Source of the DNA: Pegea sp. RAD2-039
Taxonomy: Eukaryota > Chordata > Thaliacea > Salpida > Salpidae
DNA: 64,000 bases
Assembly (NCBI GenBank): GCA_034620365.1
Contig: JAQGEQ010000263.1
Span: forward strand, 1,550,001-1,614,000
Direction of reading: 5' to 3'
Part shown: piece after piece, positions 40,909-52,600 of the stretch
How positions within the stretch are numbered: the stretch's first letter is position 1
How the letters are laid out: every line of letters begins with the position of its first letter
The notes under the pieces: generated by a model
The model's database searches: none
Told to the model about the DNA's origin: nothing
The model's input: only the letters and a program-made list of their open reading frames with translations
Translations under genes and position numbers: made by a program

Positions 40909-41098
40909 TGTAGTATATTTGAATTAGATAACGGTTGAATATTTTGCAACTTTTGTAAATGTAACTTATTATTTTGCATACCTTATTTATTCTGTAGCTA
41001 ACCAAGATGTTGTTCGCTGCTGTGTACCGTTGCTATTAGCCGCCTTTTACGATCGAATAAAGTTCTCTTAAAGAGTTATTTTTATTACCTAATTGACA
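40909..41098 (+). mobile_element. Candidate 3' LTR of a retroelement (about 190 bp)
   Basis: The segment begins TGTAGT immediately after a purine tract and ends TGACA, giving the TGT...ACA termini typical of LTRs. It contains an AATAAA near 41055 followed by a T-rich stretch, as expected for an LTR polyadenylation region. No second copy of the LTR lies in this window, so the boundaries are inferred from the termini alone. Confidence 0.35.
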
Positions 41099-41475
41099 CC
41101 ATAGCTTTTTGAAAACGATTCTGTCCAGAAAGATTTTTGTGACGTAACAATTTCTTGGATGTATTAATTAAAGAAAATTTAAATGAATCAAATTTGTAGA
41201 AAAATACTTAACACCATTCATACATTTCTTCATGTTTGAATGTGGGTCATATTGAATCAAGCAAAAAATAAAAGTTAAAGAATTTCAATAAGAAGAATAT
41301 TTAAAACAAATTTAAAAGTCATCAAAGTTAACAAAGTAATGAAACTAGTTTTATTCTATAGATTAGAGAAGTCTTATTTTCAGCTACTTTAGAATTGTTA
41401 TCGTTAATTTTTGTAGTGCAATTATTTATTTCTAATTTAGAGGTTTAAAAATGACAAACTAAAATATAATTTAGA
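41099..41475. other. Short upstream region of CFAP100
   Basis: AT-rich sequence between the presumed LTR and the CFAP100 start codon. It should contain the CFAP100 promoter and 5' UTR, but no specific element could be identified. The nearby element could have contributed regulatory sequence. Confidence 0.35.
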
Positions 41476-44400
41476 ATGGAAGACTACATATCACCAATTC
41501 AAATTCTTAACCAAACTAAAACCATTCACGAATTAAAAAGCGAAGAAGATACAAGCGAGGTAAAAAAGCAATATTTAAAACAACATTATTTAAATATTTT
41601 GTAAACAGGTGAATACATTACCACCTATAAACCAAAATGTTAGCTTGCAAGATACTGATGAAAGCCAAGTATACTTTTTTTTTATAAATAATCTAAGCAA
41701 TATTCATATTTAAAGTTAAAGTAAGATAATAACTTTAATTTGATTACTAATTATTCAGTAGAGCAGTGAGACTAAAAAAAACATTCGAAACTTGTAGCAT
41801 ACATTAATGACTTCATTAGCTGATTAATTATTTTGTCAATTAAACATCAAAATAAAAAGAAGTTAGATGATAAGCCAGATAGAACACCAAGTTACTTAAA
41901 AGATACTTATGTAACTGCAAGTGGAAAGTCCAGACTGCCAGCAATTCGCGATTATTTGGCAAAACTTGATAAAGAAGATCGACAAGTAAATGCTAAAGTG
42001 TAATAGATTCTGTTGTTAGATTAAACAACTAATAAAATTACCAAAACTCATTTTACATAATTTACAATTATTGTTTAAAATCAAAGTTTGTATGATTAAA
42101 AAGTATTTTGGTTTTTATCATGTAAATAACTGATTTTTGATAAAACTGTGTCTTTTAGCTTGTACATGAAGAGAAAGATGCTAATTAATCATATTTTCAG
42201 TTTGATATCAGTCAAGGAATTGAAAAATATTTTCATAAACTTCCTAGACTAGTTGTTAGAGAAAAACATGAAAACAAGTTCAATTACATTGTACGTGAAA
42301 GAGAAAACTTTCGCCAAAAGTTTGCTTTAAAACAAATGAAAAAAGAAATTCAACGAATGAAAGATGTAATAGTAGCAGAAGAAATTACAGTAAACAAAAT
42401 CATTTTATAATATTCATTTTTTATTTTAAAATGCTCAAAAGAGGTTTCAGAAACCTTTAAATCGTTTCTGCATTATCACTTTATCTCTCAAAATGTTTAG
42501 AAATGTGTTTAATAGCATAACAGTTTTAATATTATGCTAATGAATTTAAGTTAGAAAATCGAGCTAAAGATTTGGAAGCAGATGCAACTTCTTTTAATGA
42601 GTTTATCAAAATGACTGATGAAGAAGCTGCTGAAGCAATTAAATTTGCAGATGAAGAAAAAGCAGCTTATAACGTTAGGGTAATAAAGTCTTAAAAGCAA
42701 AGCATTTTTTATTAATGTGTTTGAATAAAGTGAAGTAGAATTTGTATTTAAAGAATAGAATTAAAGCTATTTTAAAATGGATGATTATAGAAACCTTGTA
42801 ACTTTAAAACAAAAAAGTATTTTCAATTATTTGGCATAGATTTTTTTTCATCTGATTCTGAAGAATATATAGTATAACAATATGATTACTTGTTATTTTT
42901 CTATCATAAAATTATATACATAATATTTTTTCTAAAAATTGATTTTGTAAAACTCAAATTATTGAGATTAGAAAACAGATGCTAGCCGTTTGGCTAATCA
43001 AATAGTGATGATGAAGTCACAGCTTTCTAGAAGTGATGAGAAACTTTGTGAATATCTCAGGTGAAATAGTTTCATCTTTGTAAACATAACAACTTGATGT
43101 AATTATTGTAATAGCTACAAGCAGCTGCTTCTTCTAGTTAAGCACAATACTGGCTGTAAGCCACATGCTCTTCTAACCACTACTGACTGGGAACAACAAA
43201 AAAGAAAAAGCAAGCAACCAGAGATCTTATGCGCTGAAGATAAAAGCATGACGAGAGATAATTTGCTTTCACAACTGTCACCGACCAGTAGTATTTCAAT
43301 TAGAATGATTCGGTACACTATCTATAATGGTTTTTTTAATGAAACAAATATGGCGTTTACCTGTTTTATAGAAAACCATCAGAAAAAGTTTTGCTTAAAT
43401 ATAACCTACGAGCTAAACATTCTGTTGCTCCTTTTTTACAAAACCGAACTTTTGAAAAAATGAAAGATAAAATTCGCATAAACGGTGTTCCCGCTGAAAG
43501 CATACCACCTCATCCAACAGAAGTTTCGGAAACTTCCAACGTTTTAACGTTTCTTTATGATGACCCGGCAAGCTCAAAAAATAGATTTTTCAATGAATGG
43601 AGTGAGGATCGAGACACATTAACTTTCATAAACGGTAAATCTTCTAAAAGTCGGTTGAGATATAAAATAATTTGAGGATTTTATTTAACTCTTTGTTTTT
43701 GTAGAATATATAAAAAGTAGTTATATATAGGAAACACAAAGTAGTTTGTCATGTACAGTGTTCTACAACTTGTTTTTTGATTGTAATTCATAAAAAACTT
43801 AACCTTAGGCCATTCAAGAAAATAAGAATTTTCGTGTAGAAAACTAATTGCATAAAAGTTTGAAACTTGAATTTATGTTTAAAAAGGATAATAGTAATTA
43901 TCTATGTATTTCTTATAAACAGTTTTGATAATTTGTTAAATAACAATATAATTGTAAATTTGTTTTAAAATTCTAAAGTGAAAAACAAGAGTTGAACCTT
44001 CAAAAATTAAAAATTTAATTGCTCTTATGCGTTCACTAAAATATAGCTACAATAGTTGGTATATTAAAAGGATACTTAAAAATTTCTTCTTAGGTTTTAA
44101 TTATGTAAAATAATCAAACATTAAGTTATTTAAAAGTGCAATTAAATGAAAGCTTACAAAAAATTGTCTTAGAGGCAAAAAATCTCCAACCTATATTAGA
44201 AAATTCAAATTGGTTGATTGAGATTTATCATGATCTTGAAGAAAAAAATATCCAGCTGATTACTCATTTCCAAATGACCGATGAAGCTCAAGAATTATTA
44301 CAAGTAATATATCCACTTTTAGAATTAATTTATAGATATCTTAACCTTTATTTTTGTAGCTTAAGTTTGAAAATACTCGAAACTATTTCAATGTAGAACT

Positions 44401-45164
44401 TGCATATGTAAACCAACGATGTAACAAACTGCAAGCAGAGATTAAAGAATATGAAAATTTAGTAGAAGATTTAAAAATTAAATGTTCTTTTTTTCAAACA
44501 TTGGATAAAGAAACAAGACATAATAAGCTAGGAAAAATCAGCAAACGAATTGAAAATGTAATTATTTTCAACACTTTTATTGATATTTGAAAAATTAAGA
44601 AGTTTTTTTATAGATATATGTTGGAATATTTGGGGTTCTAGTTGTCCAGATTGAGTCAGTCGCTATGTTGACAAGAATTGAAGAAATTTGTCAAACATAT
44701 TTGGAAATTATCGAAGACTTTCCAGAAGAAGCTGTTTTGAAAATGTTCAGAAAACTTGAAAAGGTTAAAAAATATATTTTCGATTATCATTACAGCTTTA
44801 TGAAAAACTTAGATTATTAAATACATTTCTTAGGAACGAAGATATTTATTACGAGAAAATGAAATCGAAAAAGAACGAAAAAGATTAATAGAAAGATCAC
44901 AAAAATCAAATGCAAGATTTTTAAATTTAACCAGACAACCAAAATGTAGAAAACTAGTGTCAAGGTTAGTAGACATTCTAATTTATATGAATAATAAATC
45001 TATAAAGTTTAAAATTTGATTAAGACTTGTAAAAAAACTAATCAAAAGATTTCGTTAAGATTTAAACTTTCTTTTTTAGATCAAAACCTATATATAAAAA
45101 TTCAGACTCAAAAAAGAGGACTTTTGAAATAGATGCAGATTTTAGTTATTACTTTGAAAAGTAA
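41476..45164 (+). CDS. CFAP100: CFAP100 (CCDC37/MIA1) homologue, 13 exons, about 610-622 aa
   Basis: CFAP100 is the MIA1 half of the MIA complex, a coiled-coil axonemal adaptor for inner-arm dynein f (I1) needed for ciliary beating. Phase-consistent exons: 41476-41559, 41609-41668, 41860-41985, 42201-42389, 42551-42679, 42972-43060, 43115-43312, 43372-43634, 44137-44303, 44360-44557, 44614-44763 (or from 44650), 44834-44964 and 45080-45164. The DUF4200-type coiled coil is in exons 4-7, with LEADATSFNEFIKMTDEEAA (human EDAALFDEFLKENDKNS) and IVMMKSQLSRSDEKLCEYL before YKQLL. Exon 9 carries IYHDLEEKNIQLITHFQMTDEA (human FTELEEQNLSLIQNSQETEEA). Exons 11-12 carry MLTRIEEICQTYLEIIEDF and a Glu/Arg-rich helix. 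The exon 8-9 junction (acceptor ttaaaag) is the weakest splice, so an exon may be missing there. The total is close to human (611). Confidence 0.82.
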
Positions 45165-45197
45165 CAAGAAAACTATTGGGTGTGAAAATGCGTTAAA

Positions 45198-45203
45198 AAT
45201 AAA
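45198..45203 (+). promoter_or_regulatory. Candidate polyadenylation signal AATAAA of CFAP100
   Basis: An exact AATAAA 34 bp after the CFAP100 stop codon, consistent with a very short 3' UTR. Confidence 0.45.
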
Positions 45204-46670
45204 TAAGCCAAAAAAATTGCAATAAACTTACACTGCAAAAAAGAATATGTTTTAACTTGAAAAAATATTTGTTTGGATTCATCTATACTTTCAGTAATTT
45301 TGTTCATCTATATGAGAATCATTTTCAATACAAAAAGTGTAATGAATCATTGAAAGAATTAACAATAATATTTTGTTATTTTTTTGTTAGTAGTTTTATT
45401 TATTATTGATCAATTTAAAAGGTTAAAAAAAAGTATCTTTATAAGCCTTGAAAATCTGTTCAGTAATTTGCCACTTTAAACAACAATTATATTATTACCT
45501 TGAAATGCCACTGCTTCCAAATTGAACAATTTAATTACAAGTTAAAAATAATCACTTAACAGTTTGCACTAAAATATATTTTAAAGTATTTTATAAGCAA
45601 AGTATACTTTTTTTAATATTTTAATTTTGTGGTGGTTGTAATTTATTAAATCAGTATACTAGTCATCAGGAATGTTCTTTTATATTTCTAAAGAAATACA
45701 ATACACAAACTAAAAGAATATCGTGGATACAAAAGTATTGTTGAAACAGTAATACAACATTAAAGTATTATGATGACAACAAAAGCTTTGTAAAAAGTAA
45801 AAGTTTAAATTGGTAAAATATTATATAAGCATTGCAGTAGTATTAATAGATACAAGCCGGTTTATTTATTTCCCAGAAATTACAGAATCTGCATACCAGT
45901 CACTAACCAGTTGACTTAGATTCACAAGATTACATAAATACAGTGATGAAAGTAAAAAGCGCAGCATAAACAGTCAATATAAACTAAAAAAGATGTAAGA
46001 TAAAAATAATTGATAATGAAAATAGATAATAAGAAGTTTTAAATTTAGTAGAGTGTTAAAACGTTTGAAGTTAAGGCTTTGATTTCTGTCTATTTATTAA
46101 TATTTTTAATTATTAGCATATGGCCAAAGCAATGCTAATGATCAATGACAAAAATGTCGTTCCTTTGATTATATAATCAACTAACAAAATTAAACCTCCT
46201 AAGGCCAGTCAATTTTTTGGAAATAACAAGAAATAGAAATTTTTTATAGAAATGGTTATTATATAATCTCAAGTTGAGCATTCAGTTTAAAGAATAAAGC
46301 AACTGCAAGGTTTATCATGTTATAATATGTAAAAAAACTTAATCTAAGTAATATTTTAAATTTTATACTGTAAACAGAAACATTAAAAAGTAACTTACAA
46401 AAGACAACAATTGTTCAAAATATATGTTTACGTTTTTTACGAAAAAATTTTGAGTTGTATAGTATACAGGATAAGAAAATTAAAAACAGCTAGATTTAAA
46501 CATCATATTTGGCGGACGCTAAATTGTTAGATATATGAATAGCTTTTACATATTTGCACTGTTGTCAATGAGATTTTATGCTTTTAGTAGGAATTGATTG
46601 TATTAAATTTTTTGACATGTCAAAAGACTATCTTTTTTAAAACAAATGTTGAATTTTACAAATAAAAATC
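45204..46670. other. Intergenic region between CFAP100 and CC2D2A
   Basis: No exon was found. The two ciliary genes are on the same strand, so this stretch should carry the CC2D2A promoter. I could not recognise a convincing X-box (RFX site) by eye. Confidence 0.45.
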
Positions 46671-49600
46671 ATGAACAACAATTTGAGAGATAGACTTAGA
46701 GCACGCAGAAAAGAATTAAAATCAACTCAGCTATTAGAAAAAACTGTTGATGATTCAAATGTCACTGAACTCGAAGTATTATCTGAATCTAGAGTTGATC
46801 CAAAAGAAGCTAGATCTTCAAATGAAGACTCAGAACAACTGCTTCAAGCTTTATCTCAGCAACGTGCGGCAAACATCAAAAAGTTTGAAAAAAGTGATTT
46901 AAAAGAAACAAAATTTATTGAAGACGTAAGAATTTTTTATCATTTTTAATTAGTTATTTTTTACATCTTTTGTAATTTTTAAGCAGATTAAAGGCTAAAA
47001 AAATTGTACAAAAAGTGTAGTAATGAATAAATTATATTTTGTTAAATTGATTATTTTATGACTACTTAATTGGTTTAAACTAATTAAAAAATGATTGCTA
47101 TTTGGATCTTAATAAAAGCAGATGTTCCATTTTTTTTTGTACTTAACGTTGATCAACAATGATTCCAACTATGAATATAGTTATTACAAATTAGTTTGTT
47201 ATATTTTTTTATAAGTATTAGTCAACTTTTTTATCAGATTAGTTTGTTATATTTTTTTATAAGTATTAGTCAACTTTTTTATCAGATTAGTTTCATAAAT
47301 CTTTATTTTAAGTCAACTCAAAATGGAACTTTTTCTACAAGGTCTTCTTCACTATTTCCTTCAGCTGGTATAGATAGTGAAAGGTTTGAATAAATTAAAT
47401 TATTTCTATAATTAAATAATAACTTCCATTATATTACTTTTTTGTTGATTTGTCGTTGAAAGTTTTATATTTTAAAATATATAAATAGTAAAATATTCTC
47501 ATCAATACTTTAGAAATTAAAATTACATCAAGATAAATAAGTTAAATTATATTTTACTAGTATATCAATTACTTGTATATCAATTAATTCTTAAGGACAA
47601 TAATTTTTTGTAACATTTTCTTTAAATAACTCTATGGTTATTTTTGTAGAACAAACTTTAATCATTAATAACTGAAATTAGTTTGTATTATATCTTATAA
47701 TTAGGTCATTTGTATTTATAAGATGCTATATTTTTATCAAAAAATGTGCTCATAAGCTAATTATTATTATTGTTGTTGTAAATGTTTTATTTAAACTTCT
47801 ACCTGCCAATATGCTAATAAAGATCATGATAAAAATATCTTACACTTAAAGTTGAAGCTACATCTTAAGCATGAGTAAAAATTTGTTTTTATGTAGATAA
47901 TAAAAACTAAATTTTATAATATTTTTTTATAAACTTTTTTATTTATAATCAATTTATATATTTGAATTAAAGTTTGATTTTTAAACATTGAGAATTATTA
48001 GATTTTTAATAATTTATTATAAATATTTTCAATCAATGCTGTTAAGAAGTAAAATATATAGATTAATCTAATTAATATCTAAAATTTAACGAATCAAATT
48101 TATTTGTTTAAAGAATTAACCTAAAAACTGAAGTAGCTTTGAAATTTTATTTAATTCAATCAATTATTAAATTTAAAAAGTTTCAAGAATAAATAAATAA
48201 ACATTTATTACTTCTTAAAAATGTCTTCAATTTTTTTTAACCACCAAATAGTTGTATTGATTAATTTTATATTTAAAATTTGAATTTGGTAGCACACTTG
48301 GAATTAGTCAATCTGGTACACCATCAAAATCAGGATCTTCTTTGCTGAGGAGCCGGATTCAGGCAAAACTAGCTTCCAGAAGACTTTCCGAAAAATCTAA
48401 AGAAAAATCAAGAAGAATACGAGACAGAGTTGCCCTCAGCACAAGGTGAGCATCTGTTTGATCTCACTAAAGTAACAAATGATGTTTAAAGATTTGATGA
48501 GACTCTGAAACGATACAACAACTTAGAAGAAGGTCAGTTGAATGAAAGAGTAGCAGAAAAGTTGAGGTTCAAGCTCCCAGCTCCTAAGAATCAGTAAGAT
48601 TTGAGATGAACTTTCAGTTATCTAAATTGTATTATGAAGGGGTCAATTTCTCGATCAAGAATGCTTTGACTTCTTCACAAAAGAATTCAATCTTGATGAA
48701 GAGCTGCTGGAGAATGAGGAAACTTCTAACCTCAGGGATCTTCCAGCTGGAGTTACTGATTCACAAGTAATTGAATATCCTGAAAGTGAGTCTCGAATCA
48801 AAATTTTTAATGAGTTTGGAAATTATTTTTCATTTTAACAGATCGACCTTTAGTAGGCGAAAGTGAAAATATTGATAAGTTTCTTCCCGACTCAATTAAT
48901 TGGACTTCTTATGAGTTCTCTAGAGGAAGATTTTACAGTAATCAGATCAAATTAAAGTTTGAAAATGAAAACTACTTCATACCTGCTTCTACACCAGCAA
49001 AAATGGAAGATAAGTTGGGCGTGAACGTAAAACCAAGGTTTGAAAATTCCCTCAAAGCACTTTGATGCTCTAATTGATTTATTTCATTTTTTTTATCATT
49101 TGTTTGAATTTTATTGACAAATAAATATTTGCTGTATAAAGAAGACAATTTATCAATAATTTCTTTTGTTGTTTTTTCGCTTGATTGCATCTGAATTTCA
49201 CGTTTTCTGAATTCATTTATTCTACTTTTACAGATATTTAGAACTGGAAGGTTTCTATGTTGGAATCAGACCTTTTGTTTCAACCATCAATATCAACATC
49301 TTAGAAAACCGTCTTTTAAAGTCACCTGGCGATGGTCGAAAGTGGTTTGGTGTTGATGGTAGAGTAGATTTTCTCCCATGTCCCCTAAAACAAGTTTCAG
49401 TTCGTCCTTGGCATGCCGACAGTAAAATTTATGACAAAAGTATTGAAACTGTTTACGTAAAAGCGAGTCAAATGCTTCCTGAAGAGAAATATTTGACGGT
49501 ATCAGATGTTCCCTCATTGAAATTACGATTTGATGTTTCGTTCTTTGCAGGTTGGAAACGATAATGAGTTGCAGATTGATCTTAGTTCGATCTTATTTCA

Positions 49601-52600
49601 TCATCATCACTTGATGAGCAAAGAGCATGTCTTGGCCTCAAGAATTAGTTTATTGTATAATCAATATGTGGATCGAAGACACAAAAATTACATCAATTTT
49701 TTTACTGAGAAGTTAGCAACGCTTCGCAACGCTGTTAGTGTCCTTCAACAGAATCCAACATCTCAAAATGAAATCGGTGAGGACATAAGTGATCCTTCAC
49801 ATGCAAAATGATTGAGATTGAATCTTTAGATGAGGATCTTCCGACGTTAGAAGATCGTCTTTATGATTTTATGTCTGAGATAAGACTCACCACGAGACAA
49901 CTAAACATCGCTGAGATGGAAGAAAGAGATTTAATGAGAAGAATCATTGAAGATTGGAATCGTATTAAAGATCTGCGTAAGAAGCAAGGATATGTCAACA
50001 CCAGCATCAAATTAACTATTCAATCTGAAGAGGTTTAGAATGGTTTTCTCGTTCGTACATCAGTAATTTACATCCATTAAATAGATAAATAGTGAACTTG
50101 ATCAAATCCGGTGGGAAAGAGAAGTTAATTTGGAAATGAAAGAAAGGAAAATGGAATTTGAAGCGACGGTTTGGAATCCTTATCGAGAAAAAGTTTCCAA
50201 ATATAAACTCGAGTTAAAAGTGATTCCAAATAAATTTTGATAATTTCAACAAGTTTTTTAAAATCTGAAATTTTGTTTGAAGGAATGGAAAAAGAAGAGA
50301 AAACATCAAGAACGGATGAGAAAGGGATTAGAAGATGATGAAGTGGTGAATGAAGATGAGACTGATGTAGGATTTTCACTTTTTGTGTTTGGAAACACTT
50401 AAATGAAACAACTTTGTATTTGAAGGGAACAGATACAGGAAATTTGATTACAATCTCAGGGAACATTGACAAACCCCAAAAACCAGTAGCTCCTCCTAAA
50501 TTCAACAAAGATCAAGTCCGGGAGGCGATCAAGGAGAGTCTTTTGAAGCATCGAAGGAATCCTGGTGAGTGATCCAAGTGATAAAACATCGATAACATCT
50601 TCGAAACAGGGGAACCCCGGATATGGTTACTCCTCGGACACACTTCATCTATCACGACTTCTGGGACATCATCTCTAACTTCAGATGAGATAAACAGAAG
50701 AAAAGCTGTTGATAAATGTCAAATCTTCCTAAAAATCTTCTTTAACGGAGATGAAGTCTTTACAACTGAGAGGAGAAGACTAACTCAGGATTTTAAAGTT
50801 AATTTCGGATCGATCTTCCGAATTGTAATCAATCAGTGGCCGGAAAACTTGAAGGTTTGTTGAGAGGAGAGCAGAGGAAGATCTTGTGATTGATGCGAGA
50901 CTCACTTTCAGGCAAAGATCTATGAAGACCAGCTCATCGGATCTTCCATGATTGCTGGGATGAGTTTATTGATCCCTGAGATCAGCGTCAACTCAGATAA
51001 CGTGAGATTAAAAGAAGTGGAGTTTGTAGGAGATCGTGAGATCACCTATGATCACGCCGGAGTTGGGAGCAAGACACGAATCCAGTTATCAGAAGATCAA
51101 CCAACCTCATTTCTGACCACTAGAGGGCACCTGATATGTAGTTTATGTTGGGGACTCGATGAGGTTGGAGAAGTCTTAGCTCCGAAGAATGCGGATCAAG
51201 TCGTGATACGAGAAGGATTTGGAGATGGGAATCTACTTCAAAAATCGACGATGATAGCGTCTGGTGCCATGGAAACGCTTGGAATCGATGTTGTTCAAGA
51301 TCCAGAAGCCTTATCGAAGTGGTTACAACAAACAAGGATTGATCCTAATCATCCAGACAACTCTGATCTTCTTCCACTCATCGAAGACTCTACTGGAAAA
51401 GAAGTTATTTATTCGTCAGATTACTTCCGACTCGAACAGCTTCAGGTTGGTTGAAATCTTCACTGAATCCGATTCAAAAAGATTCTGTGATGTAGGAACG
51501 CTTTAATTTCGCTTCGGATTTGTTCTTCGAGAAAAACAGACTCCGGATGTTGATGTTGCGTCATAAAGAAGAAGAGGAGTTTCGGAATTTGACGATGATT
51601 CCTCCAAACGATCACGAGATCTTGGAGTCTGCTTTCACTATTTACGAGAATCGACTGAAAGAGAAGAATTCGTTGGAAAACTTCGCAGTGGATCGAAAAG
51701 GTGAGATCACAAGTAAAGGAGGCTCTTCATCTTGATTGTTTATCCAGGATTGTTAAATGAGCACCGATTAGAAGTCTTGAGATTCCGGCGGAGAATCAAA
51801 GATGCAGTGATCCACAGATTCCATATTTCGCGCCACATCTTCACATACGAAGTAGATCTTCATCAGATCATCTTTCACATCTTCAATCTGATCTTTAACA
51901 GGACATAGTTCATGAAGATAAGATTCCAGACACAAACTTCTTATTTGTCGCGTTTAAAAACATCTTCCATCGCGAAAGACCTCTCAGACCCACTAAACAT
52001 GAACGTAAAAGAGCAAATGCCAACACTCTTGTCGATGGACAGATTAAACTCCTCGTCAATGTGGTCCGAGCCTACAATGTCCCTGTTCGTGAGAGCAAGA
52101 ACAAGGTCCCATTCACCTCCAGTGAATATCAACTCAGTAAGATCTGAACGATCTTTCAAAATCTTCTCTTTATCTTTGTCTTCAGATCCAGGTCAGAACA
52201 GGATGAGTACAGCGGGTGAAACAATCAAATCTAAGAAGTTTGAGTGTTCCCCTTTTGTTGCTGTCTCCTTTCAGGACCATTTTACGACCACTAATATATC
52301 AGATGGTCCCCAACCTAATTGGAACGAGGAATTAAAGCTTCCATTTACTTCACCAGGCGATTATTCGCCCTCTACCCTTCAAACCGTCAACGATACCGTC
52401 TACATCCATCTGTTTGATCGGTTTGTTCCGATACTTCGGAATCTTTTATCTGATTCCATGAATTTTGTAGAGTTGTTGATCAAGTCGATTTAGCTGATAG
52501 AAATGAAGATCCTAACATTGTAGCTTACCGGACCCACAATTACTGGTTAGGGTCCTTAAGTCTCCCATTCTCAACTATTTATCATCAGGGGAAGATTGAA

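Noticed and set aside
43391-43675. A separate small gene between the halves of CFAP100
   Set aside because: The segment joins the preceding exon in phase through a good acceptor (gttttatag) and ends at a usable donor, so it is more simply an internal CFAP100 exon.
49293-49517. Minus-strand open frame within CC2D2A
   Set aside because: It is antisense to a conserved CC2D2A exon and shows no independent motif.
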